A stretch of DNA of 32,477 nucleotides from Gammaproteobacteria bacterium. Lineage in GTDB: Bacteria; Pseudomonadota; Gammaproteobacteria; Pseudomonadales; Azotimanducaceae. Below the pieces are notes generated by a model, which saw only the letters and a list, made by a program, of their open reading frames with translations, had not been told where the DNA came from and ran no database searches. This document shows, one piece after another, positions 24,045-31,870 of the stretch. A program made the position numbers and the translations under genes. Location: positions 26,380-58,856 of the forward strand of contig PBAA01000022.1 in NCBI GenBank assembly GCA_002715785.1, in the 5' to 3' direction. The first letter of the stretch is position 1. Each line of letters begins with the position of its first letter.

Positions 24045-25823
24045 ATGGTGAACTCAGTGAAAATTTGGTTGATTTGCGCGGCCGTTGCGTTGACAACTTT
24101 TGTCCATGCGATAGAGCGGTACGCGTACTTTGGCGATTTGCATGTTCACACTCGATTCTCGATGGATGCGTTTGCGTTCGGAACCCGTACGACGCCGGAC
24201 GATGCCTACCGGTTTGCCCGCGGTGCGGAAATTCGTCATCCGGAGGGTTATGCCGTGCAGCTCGATCAACCACTCGACTTCTATGCGGTCACCGATCATG
24301 CGGAGTACCTAGGGGGGTTGACGACGCTGAGTAACCCGGAACACCCCTTGTTTAACACAGCAATTCAACTAGGTATTTTGGACGAGTCGACCGTGGTGGA
24401 ACGAGGCAGATCGCATCCTGATGCTGGTTCTTTCGTGGCGGAAAACATAACCCAACGCGAGCTGCGGGATGCATGGCAACACGTGGTCGACGCAGCGCAA
24501 CGGCACTATGAACCTGGGGAATTTACGACGTTTATTGGTTACGAATACACGTCGTTTCGAAATGCTGGAAATCTCCATCGGAACGTTATTTTTGGTACGG
24601 ACCAGGTTCCGGTCGACATCTTCGGTCGACTAGATTCGTTTAATCCAGAGGATCTCTGGCGCTGGATGGACGGTCAACGGGGGCAAGGTATGCGGTTGTT
24701 ATCGATTCCGCACAATTCAAACGGTTCCGATGGATGGATGTTCCAGGATGTTCAATGGGATGGAACGCCGATCGATACGGAGTACGCGTTGTTGCGCATC
24801 CGTAACGAGCCGCTCGTCGAGGTCACCCAGGTGAAGGGAACCTCGGAAACGCATCCGTTTCTTTCGCCGAACGATGAGTGGGCCGACTTCGAAATTTTTC
24901 CTTATCGTGTCGCTTCCTGGCTCAAGAGTCGACCGCGAGGTAGCTATGTTCGAGACGCGTACCTAACGGGTCTGCAGATAGAACGCAGAACGGGTGTCAA
25001 TCCGTATCGGTTTGGCATGGTCGGTGCTTCGGATACACATAATGCCGGCTCGCGTTTCGATGAGAGGACGTACGCGGGCAAGGTCGGGCTGCTTGATGCT
25101 GTTCCAGAACGCAGGGGGTCGGTTCCCGTTCGCGTAGAAGGTACGGTCCCGGCCTATCGACATGTTTTCCGTACGTATTACGGAGCGTCCGGACTCACGG
25201 GTGTGTGGGCGGACGAGAATACACGTGACGCCATTTTTTCGGCATTTACTCGGAAGGAAACATTCGCGACAAGTGGTCCTCGAATTCGCGTCCGGATGTT
25301 TGCAGGTCATGACTTTCCGAATGACATGCTTGCGCGTAGCGATTACGCGCGAGTTGCGTATGCCCGAGGAGTTCCCCAGGGGGGCGTATTGCGGCGCCGA
25401 CGAACGGCCCCCGATTTGTTGGTTGTTGCGTTGCGCGATCCGAACGCCGCGCCCCTACAACGAATACAAATTGTTAAAGGCTGGCTCGAAAACGGTTTGA
25501 GGCGGGAGCAGGTGTACGACGTCGTTTGCTCCGACGGTGGCGAAGTTGATCCTGGTACGAACCGTTGCCCAGACAATGGCGCCGACGTTGACCTTGCAAC
25601 GTGTGCGATTCGAAAGAACATTGGAGCGGCGCAACTTTCCACGATCTGGAAGGATCCCGATTACGATTATGCCCAGCCATCCTTTTATTATGCTCGAGTA
25701 ATCGAAAATCCTAGCTGCCGTTGGTCAACGTGGGATGCTGTTCGGGCGGGTGTCACGCCCCGAGCTGGTTATCCAACTACTGTACAGGAACGCGCCTGGA
25801 CGTCTCCGATATGGATACGTTAG
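24045..25823 (+). CDS. Secreted DUF3604 (PHP-like) protein
   Basis: A 592-residue protein with an N-terminal signal peptide (VKIWLICAAVALTTFVHA). The mature part opens with FGDLHVHTRFSMDAFAFG, a His-x-His metal motif of the PHP type. Further histidine and aspartate sites are VTDHAEYLG and GASDTHNAGSRF. The long DUF3604 pattern (GEFTTFIGYEYTSFRNAGNLHRNVIF and DAIFSAFTRKETFATSGPRIRVRMF) is clear, so the family assignment is firm. The function of DUF3604 is not established; the PHP-like metal site suggests a periplasmic or outer-membrane phosphoesterase or metallohydrolase. Start ATG 24045 has GAGGA about ten bases upstream. Three cysteines near the C-terminus (VVCSDGGEV, NRCPDNG, TCAIRK) may form disulfides. 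Confidence 0.88.
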   Translation: MVNSVKIWLICAAVALTTFVHAIERYAYFGDLHVHTRFSMDAFAFGTRTTPDDAYRFARGAEIRHPEGYAVQLDQPLDFYAVTDHAEYLGGLTTLSNPEHPLFNTAIQLGILDESTVVERGRSHPDAGSFVAENITQRELRDAWQHVVDAAQRHYEPGEFTTFIGYEYTSFRNAGNLHRNVIFGTDQVPVDIFGRLDSFNPEDLWRWMDGQRGQGMRLLSIPHNSNGSDGWMFQDVQWDGTPIDTEYALLRIRNEPLVEVTQVKGTSETHPFLSPNDEWADFEIFPYRVASWLKSRPRGSYVRDAYLTGLQIERRTGVNPYRFGMVGASDTHNAGSRFDERTYAGKVGLLDAVPERRGSVPVRVEGTVPAYRHVFRTYYGASGLTGVWADENTRDAIFSAFTRKETFATSGPRIRVRMFAGHDFPNDMLARSDYARVAYARGVPQGGVLRRRRTAPDLLVVALRDPNAAPLQRIQIVKGWLENGLRREQVYDVVCSDGGEVDPGTNRCPDNGADVDLATCAIRKNIGAAQLSTIWKDPDYDYAQPSFYYARVIENPSCRWSTWDAVRAGVTPRAGYPTTVQERAWTSPIWIR

Positions 25824-25859
25824 CGCGTTGGCGCGAAAACTAGTGATCGAGCCTCGTCG

Positions 25860-26495
25860 TTAAGCTTCGGCACTCGGCCGAGTCGATACCTCTGCGTGCC
25901 ATCGCTGAACGTTCGCGCAATGTTCAGGAATTGGCACACGCGCGGCGCCGGTGGCGAAATCGATCGTGCATAAAGCGGTAATGTCCGCGATGCTGAAGGA
26001 ATCGCCTGCGATGAATGTCGAGCTGCCGAGCGCTGTATCAAGCGATTCGTAAAAACGGAGTACCGTATTCTTTCCGCGTTCCGCCAGGGCTGGAATGGCA
26101 TCGACCGAACCGGCGTTGCCAGCTAACCCGCGTGATGAGAAACCCGGGAACGAATTACGGAATGCATCGGCGGCGCCAAGAAGACCATCAAATTCCATGT
26201 GTCTTTGTCGGGCTTCTATATGGGCCTTGCTAACCGCATCGGTGCCTAATAGCGGTGGTTCCGGGTGCGTTTCCTCGATGTAGCGACAGATCGCTACGGT
26301 TTCATCGATGACGGTACCGTCATCTAGAACAAGTGTCGGTAAAAGGCCTCGGGGATTGACGGCGAGGAACGTCTCGTCGAGATTCTCACCCTTGATGATG
26401 TCGATCTGAATGTTTTCGTAATCGACGCCTTTTTCTGCCATGAAGATGCGAACGCGCCGAGGGTTTGGTGCCATTGCACTATCGTAGAGTTTCAT
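25860..26495 (-). CDS. Glutathione S-transferase family protein
   Basis: A 211-residue two-domain GST. The thioredoxin-like N-terminal domain runs MKLYDSAMAPNPRRVRIFMAEKGV, with cis-Pro LLPTLVLDDG and the glutathione-binding DETVAICRYIEE. The all-helical C-terminal domain ends in ADITALCTIDFA, the usual N-capping Asp segment. Bacterial GSTs of this size conjugate, isomerise or reduce electrophiles in the cytoplasm. The active-site serine or asparagine lies near residue 6-11, and no catalytic cysteine is seen there. It is divergent from the GH32 gene and convergent with DUF3604. A physiological link is not shown. Confidence 0.94.
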   Translation of the reverse strand: MKLYDSAMAPNPRRVRIFMAEKGVDYENIQIDIIKGENLDETFLAVNPRGLLPTLVLDDGTVIDETVAICRYIEETHPEPPLLGTDAVSKAHIEARQRHMEFDGLLGAADAFRNSFPGFSSRGLAGNAGSVDAIPALAERGKNTVLRFYESLDTALGSSTFIAGDSFSIADITALCTIDFATGAARVPIPEHCANVQRWHAEVSTRPSAEA

Positions 26496-26587
26496 TGGTT
26501 TTTCTCTTCCGTTCCGATTGGTTTCATTTCCTCATGGTCTGATGGCCAGTGCAAGACCACTGCTTACACCATAATTGCGCCAGTCGA

Positions 26588-26593
26588 TACAAT
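26588..26593 (+). promoter_or_regulatory. Candidate -10 element for the GH32 gene
   Basis: TACAAT lies 26 bases before ATG 26619, and a poor -35 (TACACC) sits 17 bases further upstream. It is only a weak candidate. Confidence 0.25.
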
Positions 26594-26618
26594 CGTGGTG
26601 CATTGATAATGCTCAAGG

Positions 26619-27944
26619 ATGACTGTGTACGACGAAGTTCATCGGCCCCGATTTCATTTTTCCGCTCGTCAAAATTGGCATAACGATCCCAACGGTTTGG
26701 TATACCAATCGGGTCGCTGGCACCTTTTCTTTCAACACAATCCTGAAGCGAGAGTGTGGGGCAACATGACCTGGGGGCACGCGGTTAGCGATGACCTCGT
26801 GCATTGGAACCAAGTGGAGCATGCACTGTATCCGGACGAGCATGGGACGATGTTTTCGGGATCGGCCGTCGTCGACCGGTTCAATACTTCGGGGTTGGGT
26901 GAAGATACCTTGCTCGCGTTCTACACGGCGGCGGGCAATCACGTTGAGCCCCCGAAACCTTACACCCAGTGTCTCGCGTACAGTACTGATAGTGGGGACA
27001 CCTGGCTGAAGTTCGAGGAAAACCCGATTGTTCCTTGGATTGACGCACATAATCGAGATCCAAAAGTAGTCTGGCACGCGCCGACTCGGTGCTGGATCAT
27101 GGCGCTTTACCTGGCCGACGATCGGTTTTGTTTACTACGATCTACCGACGCTAAACAGTGGGAGCGCATACAGAACGTCACCCTAGAACACGACAGCGAG
27201 TGTCCCGATTTCTTCCCGTTGCTAGACGAGACCGGGATCGAACGCTGGGTATTTTGGGGTGGGAGCGGGAACTATTTGATTGGCGATTTTGACGGTGCTT
27301 TGTTTTCGCCGTATTCGAAATGTCAGCCTTGTGAGCATGGAAGCAACGGATACGCTGCCCAAACATGGAGCAATGCACCGAGCGGGAGATGCGTTCAGAT
27401 TTCCTGGATGTCTGGGGGACGGTATCCAGAAATGCCGTTCAATCAACAAATGAGTTTTCCAGTGGAACTCTCCTTGCGAAGAAATAGTGGCATCTGGGCC
27501 CTGTGCCGGTGGCCGGTAGAAGAGATTGAGTCAATCACAGAGCCGTTAGACGTTCCCGTGTCCATCGGGTTCGATGAGTCAAAGCCTTGGTCCATGCCCG
27601 TTTCAGGAGACCTGTTTGATATCGCATTTGATGTGTCGACGGATGACGGTTGCCAAGTAGTAATGACGATTCGCGGTGTACCCCTAACGTTCGATTTTGA
27701 ACGACGCGTCGTCAACTTTCGGGACAGCAACGTTCCGATGGTTGGCAAGGACCGTGTGTCGGTACGTTTGCTCATTGACCGGACGTCAGTCGAACTGTTT
27801 TTGGGTGGTGGTCGGGTGAGCGCGAGTTTCTGTTATTTACCCGACGCGTACGTTGCGCCTTTGGTTTTCAATGTACGCAGTGGTGCTGCCAGGCTAGATG
27901 GCGTTCGGGTGAAACGCGTTGCGGACATTTGGGAGTCTGTTTGA
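26619..27944 (+). CDS. GH32 beta-fructosidase (invertase/levanase type), cytoplasmic
   Basis: A 441-residue glycoside hydrolase family 32 enzyme that cleaves sucrose or beta-fructans. All three catalytic motifs are visible: the nucleophile Asp23 in HNDPNGLVY, the transition-state stabiliser Asp147 in NRDPKV, and the acid/base Glu194 in SECPDFF. The five-blade propeller is followed by the usual C-terminal beta-sandwich (VSVRLLIDRTSVELFLGGGRVS). No signal peptide is seen, so the substrate must be taken up first. No fructose kinase, PTS or sucrose porin lies beside it. The ATG has a weak ribosome site. Which fructoside is split is unknown. Confidence 0.95.
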   Translation: MTVYDEVHRPRFHFSARQNWHNDPNGLVYQSGRWHLFFQHNPEARVWGNMTWGHAVSDDLVHWNQVEHALYPDEHGTMFSGSAVVDRFNTSGLGEDTLLAFYTAAGNHVEPPKPYTQCLAYSTDSGDTWLKFEENPIVPWIDAHNRDPKVVWHAPTRCWIMALYLADDRFCLLRSTDAKQWERIQNVTLEHDSECPDFFPLLDETGIERWVFWGGSGNYLIGDFDGALFSPYSKCQPCEHGSNGYAAQTWSNAPSGRCVQISWMSGGRYPEMPFNQQMSFPVELSLRRNSGIWALCRWPVEEIESITEPLDVPVSIGFDESKPWSMPVSGDLFDIAFDVSTDDGCQVVMTIRGVPLTFDFERRVVNFRDSNVPMVGKDRVSVRLLIDRTSVELFLGGGRVSASFCYLPDAYVAPLVFNVRSGAARLDGVRVKRVADIWESV

Positions 27945-28040
27945 TAGTCACTTTTGTTCTGAAGTCTGTTGAATGGAGAGTTCCTGGTCGGTTCTAGGGG
28001 ATCTGTTCGAGCGCTGATTCATCTCAGTGGCGACTTAGCG

Positions 28041-29699
28041 TTACTCGAGCCTGAATCCCTCGTAGTCATTTGCCACGACCGCTTCGCACCTCGCGCGGTA
28101 ACGATGAATTCCGCCGACGTAGGGCATGAATACGCGTGGTTTGCCGGGAATATTTGCGCCGAGGTACCAAGAATTGCAGGTCGGCGCCGTAAACATCGTG
28201 CCTTGACCCACGTCATTGACATGGGTAACCCATTCGTTTTCGGCGTCAAGGGTCGGCTCAATGGTATCGACTTGGTTATTTCCCAGATGCTCTAGGCAGT
28301 CCCGGATCCAGTCGACATGCTGCTCGATGGCGACCAGCATGTTGCTTAGTACCGACGGACTCCCAGGGCCGGTGACGGTGAAGAGATTGGGGAACCCTGC
28401 CATTTGAAGTCCCAGGTATGCTCGCGGTCCGTCCTCCCATTTATCGATAAGGCGTTGGCCGTCTCGGCCACGTATATCAATCCGCTTGAGTGCGCCCGTC
28501 ATTGCATCGAAACCGGTTGCATAAACGAGTATGTCAATGTCGAACGACTCATGATCGGTTTCGATCCCGGTAGCAGTAATCCTGTTAATGCCGCCGTTGC
28601 GTAAGTCAACCAGAGTTACATTCTCCTGATTAAAAGCGGCGTAATAGCTCGAATCGAAAACCTGACGTTTACAGCCGATAGGGTAGCCGTGTGGTTTGAG
28701 CGCCTCCGCGGTTTCGGGGTCATCGATAATCTCTTCAATTTTCTCTCGATAAAGATCACACGCGACTTCGTTGGCCGATAGATCGGTCAAAACATCCGCG
28801 TAGGTTCGTAGACCTGAGAAACCGGTTTTGGCTAGTTCGACTCGGCGTTCCTCAGGGGTTAAATCCATTATTTTTTTTGGGACGGGCAGTTGTGCGACGG
28901 CCCGCGCCCCAAAACTGGAAATCCCAACGGGCGACTCACGTTGCATCTTCCGAATATCGGCGTAGCTGGCTTTGACCTCCTTTCGGTACTTCTCCGACAG
29001 TGGGCGGTTAAAGGCCGGCAAGGTGTAAACGGGTGTTCGTTGAAAGACGACGAGTTGTGCGGCCGTCTCGGCTATCACGGGGATTGCCTGAACGCCGGAC
29101 GATCCTGTGCCGATGATGCCCACCTTTTTGCCGGTAAAGTCGACGCCCTCGTGGGGCCATGTGCCGGTGTGATAAACCTGGCCCTGAAACTTGGTGTCGC
29201 CAGTAATCGGAGGCTTGTTGGGCATAGAGAGGCACCCGGTTGCCATGACGCAATAGTGCGCTTCCAAACGTTCTCCATCGTCTGTCTCCACTAACCACCG
29301 AGCGCTGGCGTCATCAAACTCCATCTTTGTGACCCGCGTATCGAACGTAATGTCTCGCCGGATGTCGTACCGATCCGCGATGTGGTTGGCGTATATGAGG
29401 ATTTCTTCTTGTGACGCCATCACTTCGGACCAGTTCCACTCTTGTTCGAGCTCTTTATCGAACGAGAACGAGTATTCAATGCTCGGAACGTCGCAGCGGG
29501 CTCCGGGATAGCGATTCCAATACCAAGTTCCGCCGACATTGCTACCGGCTTCGAAAGCCCTAATGGTCAGACCGAGTTCGCGGAGTCGGTGAATCATGTA
29601 CATCCCTGCGAAGCCGGCTCCAACAACGACGACATCGACATTTGGCATTGGATCCATGCTTGAACTTTTGTCTGAGGATGTACCGCTAGTGGAGGCCAT
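28041..29699 (-). CDS. Baeyer-Villiger monooxygenase (flavin-containing)
   Basis: A 552-residue FAD- and NADPH-dependent monooxygenase that converts ketones to esters or lactones. The FAD site is GAGFAG at 27-32, and the second Rossmann GTGSSGVQ is near 197-204. The type I BVMO fingerprint FQGQVYHTGTW fits FxGxxxHxxxW exactly at 171-181. Length matches cyclohexanone or phenylacetone monooxygenases. The first 14-17 residues (MASTSGTSSDKSSS) are low-complexity, and Met15 or Met18 are alternative starts. A possible SDR relic lies 19 bp upstream, consistent with an ancestral alcohol-dehydrogenase/BVMO pair. It is convergent with the GH32 gene. The ketone substrate is unknown. Confidence 0.94.
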   Translation of the reverse strand: MASTSGTSSDKSSSMDPMPNVDVVVVGAGFAGMYMIHRLRELGLTIRAFEAGSNVGGTWYWNRYPGARCDVPSIEYSFSFDKELEQEWNWSEVMASQEEILIYANHIADRYDIRRDITFDTRVTKMEFDDASARWLVETDDGERLEAHYCVMATGCLSMPNKPPITGDTKFQGQVYHTGTWPHEGVDFTGKKVGIIGTGSSGVQAIPVIAETAAQLVVFQRTPVYTLPAFNRPLSEKYRKEVKASYADIRKMQRESPVGISSFGARAVAQLPVPKKIMDLTPEERRVELAKTGFSGLRTYADVLTDLSANEVACDLYREKIEEIIDDPETAEALKPHGYPIGCKRQVFDSSYYAAFNQENVTLVDLRNGGINRITATGIETDHESFDIDILVYATGFDAMTGALKRIDIRGRDGQRLIDKWEDGPRAYLGLQMAGFPNLFTVTGPGSPSVLSNMLVAIEQHVDWIRDCLEHLGNNQVDTIEPTLDAENEWVTHVNDVGQGTMFTAPTCNSWYLGANIPGKPRVFMPYVGGIHRYRARCEAVVANDYEGFRLE

Positions 29700-29718
29700 A
29701 CAGTGTTTGCTTCTCGGA

Positions 29719-29847
29719 CTATGAATCTTTGAGTCTGCCCATTTTGGTGACGAGACTCAAAGAATCGGCGCAAGATATTTCGATTGCCCCGCCGATGTGG
29801 CGTGTCGAATCGGTTACTAGAACCATTTTTTCGCGGAAGTTTTCCAT
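29719..29847 (-). pseudogene. Short-chain dehydrogenase (SDR) N-terminal relic, 42 codons
   Basis: An ORF too short for the track starts at ATG 29847, with GAGGAA five bases upstream, and ends in TAG after 42 codons. Its product contains MVLVTDSTRHIGGAIEI, which lines up with the SDR cofactor motif VLVTGSTRGIGRAIAI; two motif glycines are replaced (Gly to Asp and Gly to His). The end, MGRLKDS, resembles the second SDR strand and loop that follow the helix. Reading past the TAG gives ten further codons and another stop. It is most likely a decayed or truncated SDR gene, and could be a new short protein. It sits between the MOSC and BVMO genes on the same strand, and BVMO-SDR neighbours are common. 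The part beyond residue 42 has been lost. Confidence 0.5.
29727..29762. repeat. Inverted repeat in the 5' region of the BVMO gene
   Basis: CTTTGAGTCT and AGACTCAAAG are perfect ten-base arms with a 16-base loop. They overlap the end of the SDR relic and lie 27-63 bases from the BVMO start, so they may be an operator or a chance product of the relic's codons. There is no T run, so it is not a terminator. Confidence 0.45.
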
Positions 29848-29972
29848 CGAAATTCCTCGAAATTAGGACGACGGAAACTTCAACGAGTCAAACAGACTAT
29901 CTCGGGGCTTTTGAACCATGATGGCCGCCTTCACGAGGTGGCTCCGATACGGGAACGAACGGTTCGCTTCGG

Positions 29973-30830
29973 TTAATCGAGGATCAGCGAGTCTCCTACG
30001 GCGATCATCCCGGCCTCAACGACCGAGGCATAGATGCCGAGATTGCCATTATTGGCCTGTACCAACGTCCTCATCACTCGTGGGTCTTTCGGTAGATCGT
30101 CAAAACCGTGTGTCGTCATAATGCATCGCGGACACGCAATCTCGAACTTCAATTTTGCAGTTCCGATACGTCCGCTTTTCCCAGCCCATTCTTCCTCGGG
30201 GTAACCGGCTTTATCCGTCTCAAGCAGGATGTTCGGACGAAATCGGCGGACATCGAATTTTGATTGATCGGAGTGGTCCTCCAAACTTTGCAGTGACGCC
30301 TTCGAAATGAGGAGTAACGGAAAGGCGTCGAAGTAAGTACCCGGTGGAGATTCATATTCGAAAAGCTCTTTCGGGAATCCACGTAAATCGGGGAGGGGTT
30401 CGTCGGGCGTTCGAGCAAAGATTTCACGAAGGCTTCGTTGTGCGTCGACGCTTGGGTCCGGCGCGGCTCGTCGGTAATGGTCGAGCTGTTCTTTTGGAAG
30501 AATGGGCCAAAGGGTGACCTTCGTGCTGAGTGCGCGGCTTAGCTTTTCTTCCGCGTCGGCATCGTTGGTGCGAATGACCGAACCGTCGGCAAGCCGAATT
30601 TGGGCGGGTGGTGAGACATTTGAATCGTCGGGCTCCTGCTCGAATTCCGCTGACATGCCCATCAACGAGGGGTGACGTTTTCCGCCCTTGATACTGGCTA
30701 GCTCCTCATCTTTAAGCGCCCATGCCCGATCGCCAGGAATACCGTTAACCGTTAATAACGCTTCATCTAGAGGATGCCCCCCCATGCTTTTGATCGGGTA
30801 GCGGAAAATACTTGCAATGGTTGTTCTCAT
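29973..30830 (-). CDS. MOSC-domain protein
   Basis: A 285-residue protein with a MOSC N-terminal beta-barrel (RTTIASIFRYPIKSMGG..., residues 1-90) and a C-terminal MOSC domain (around ACPRCIMTTHGFDDLPKDP, residues 225-280). The conserved Cys in CPRCIMTT is the sulfur carrier site. Family members include the molybdenum cofactor sulfurase C-domain and the YcbX and mARC enzymes, which reduce N-hydroxylated compounds with molybdenum cofactor. It starts nine bases after the small membrane protein stop, with AGGGAT, so they are a two-gene operon. A YcbX-like role is plausible; there is no ferredoxin domain here, since YcbX normally ends with one. ModABC, 8 kb away, may share the molybdenum theme. 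Confidence 0.85.
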   Translation of the reverse strand: MRTTIASIFRYPIKSMGGHPLDEALLTVNGIPGDRAWALKDEELASIKGGKRHPSLMGMSAEFEQEPDDSNVSPPAQIRLADGSVIRTNDADAEEKLSRALSTKVTLWPILPKEQLDHYRRAAPDPSVDAQRSLREIFARTPDEPLPDLRGFPKELFEYESPPGTYFDAFPLLLISKASLQSLEDHSDQSKFDVRRFRPNILLETDKAGYPEEEWAGKSGRIGTAKLKFEIACPRCIMTTHGFDDLPKDPRVMRTLVQANNGNLGIYASVVEAGMIAVGDSLILD

Positions 30831-30839
30831 GAAAAATCC

Positions 30840-31223
30840 CTATTTTTCGAGGCTCCCGAGGTGCCGTGCTGCCACAACTAAAATGACTGTCAAGATCGCC
30901 TCGGATCCGATCAATTGAGCGGCAAAATCCGCATTTCCCATTGCCGCTGCCAACGCACGAAAAATACCAGCCACTCCAATAAATCCCGCTGGAATGTATA
31001 GCAAATAAGTCCGACCTCGAAATTGGCCGATGGTCATCAAGACGCTATTTACTAGGAAAAAGCTCCCGAGATCGCCTATTTGGGTACTCGCTCCTATGCC
31101 GGCAAGCAGGGACATGCCAAGGCCCGCCGCGGCCTCTTCAGGTTGGAACAGCCAGTTTACGCCCTGGTAAAAAAACAAAACCGTGGGAAGGGCAACAAGT
31201 ATGCGGATCAAAACCGTTAACAT
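30840..31223 (-). CDS. Small membrane protein, tentative DUF4345-like
   Basis: A 127-residue protein with four hydrophobic segments: LIRILVALPTVLFFYQGVNWLF, FFLVNSVLMTIGQF, LYIPAGFIGVAGIFRALAAA and AILTVILVVAARHL. The PEEAAAGLGMSLL loop after the first segment resembles DUF4345 proteins, but that match is from memory and tentative. AAGGTGA is at a good distance from the ATG. It is divergent from another small membrane protein over 68 bp and is followed nine bases later by the MOSC gene. The function is unknown. No catalytic motif is seen. Confidence 0.75.
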   Translation of the reverse strand: MLTVLIRILVALPTVLFFYQGVNWLFQPEEAAAGLGMSLLAGIGASTQIGDLGSFFLVNSVLMTIGQFRGRTYLLYIPAGFIGVAGIFRALAAAMGNADFAAQLIGSEAILTVILVVAARHLGSLEK

Positions 31224-31234
31224 GCGTCACCTTA

Positions 31235-31255
31235 AGCGTTCCATACGTTAACGCT
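31235..31255. promoter_or_regulatory. Inverted repeat in the divergent small-membrane-protein intergenic region
   Basis: AGCGTT and AACGCT arms with a nine-base loop lie inside the 68-bp gap between the two divergent membrane-protein genes. CGTTAAC also occurs twice, at 31215 and 31246 (31 bases apart). It is a possible operator for both genes, seen by eye only. Confidence 0.3.
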
Positions 31256-31291
31256 GTAATAACAGATATCGTCCAGGAAAGAGAAGAGCTT

Positions 31292-31711
31292 ATGCAACTT
31301 ATTGAGCCTATCCGTCGTGATCTCTTGCGACGTCCATGGTGGATGACCGCAATGTACATCTTTTGTATTTACATGACGTTTATTTACATGCCCTTCGATA
31401 TTTTTTTGAAGCCAGTGGCAAATGACGAAGAGGTTTGGTTTGGGATTACGTTTCATCAAGAGTGGGCTAAGGCGCTGGCGCCCCTTCATTGGTTTGTGTA
31501 CGCCGCGCTGGCATGGGGTTTTTTCAAGATGCGTCGTTGGATGTGGCCGTGGGCATCGGTGTACGTGATCCAGGTGAGTTTTTCGATGGTCGTGTGGAAT
31601 CTTGTTGACGAACGTGGTGGTGGTTTGGTGGCGGGGTTGCCGGCGGGAATTATTTTTCTGGCCCCGGCGATTGCGCTTTGGCGTGCCCGTGAGTTGTTTG
31701 AGCCGGAGTGA
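31292..31711 (+). CDS. Hypothetical membrane protein, 139 residues
   Basis: A small membrane protein I do not recognise. There are about four hydrophobic stretches: MTAMYIFCIYMTFIYMPF, LHWFVYAALAWGFF, WASVYVIQVSFSMVVWN and GLPAGIIFLAPAIALW. It is rich in tryptophan and aromatic residues, and starts with a basic amphipathic segment (IEPIRRDLLRRPWW). No catalytic motif. The ribosome site AGAAGAG precedes ATG 31292. It is divergent from the DUF4345-like gene, and the GNAT gene follows 160 bp downstream behind an AT-rich block. The reading frame is long for its size, with conserved-looking composition, so it is probably real. Confidence 0.75.
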   Translation: MQLIEPIRRDLLRRPWWMTAMYIFCIYMTFIYMPFDIFLKPVANDEEVWFGITFHQEWAKALAPLHWFVYAALAWGFFKMRRWMWPWASVYVIQVSFSMVVWNLVDERGGGLVAGLPAGIIFLAPAIALWRARELFEPE

Positions 31712-31788
31712 TTTCGGCAACCGAACGCTTGCAGACTACCGCTACTATCGCGTGACTCGATGCTCTAAAAATCCCCATCAGATGGTGA

Positions 31789-31870
31789 CATAAGATAAAT
31801 AAAAAACTTAAAACATAATGTAAAACAACTAGTTATATAACTAATCACCTAATTACATTAATATATTTAT
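31789..31870. other. AT-rich island with nested palindromes before the GNAT gene
   Basis: About 80 bases, roughly four-fifths A/T, contrast with the surrounding GC. They contain the perfect palindrome TAGTTATATAACTA at 31829-31842. It is flanked by the inverted arms TAATGTAA (31815-31822) and TTACATTA (31852-31859). This may be a promoter/operator for the GNAT gene or an insertion scar. Confidence 0.55.

Noticed and set aside
25824-25835. CGCGTTGGCGCG in the convergent gap between DUF3604 and GST
   Set aside because: Only four paired bases; the self-complementary arms are expected by chance at this GC.
27969-28295. 108-residue plus ORF at the end of the BVMO gene
   Set aside because: It lies almost entirely antisense to the BVMO C-terminus, which is well supported.
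28890-29294. 134-residue plus-strand ORF
   Set aside because: Antisense to the BVMO Rossmann and fingerprint region; shadow frame.
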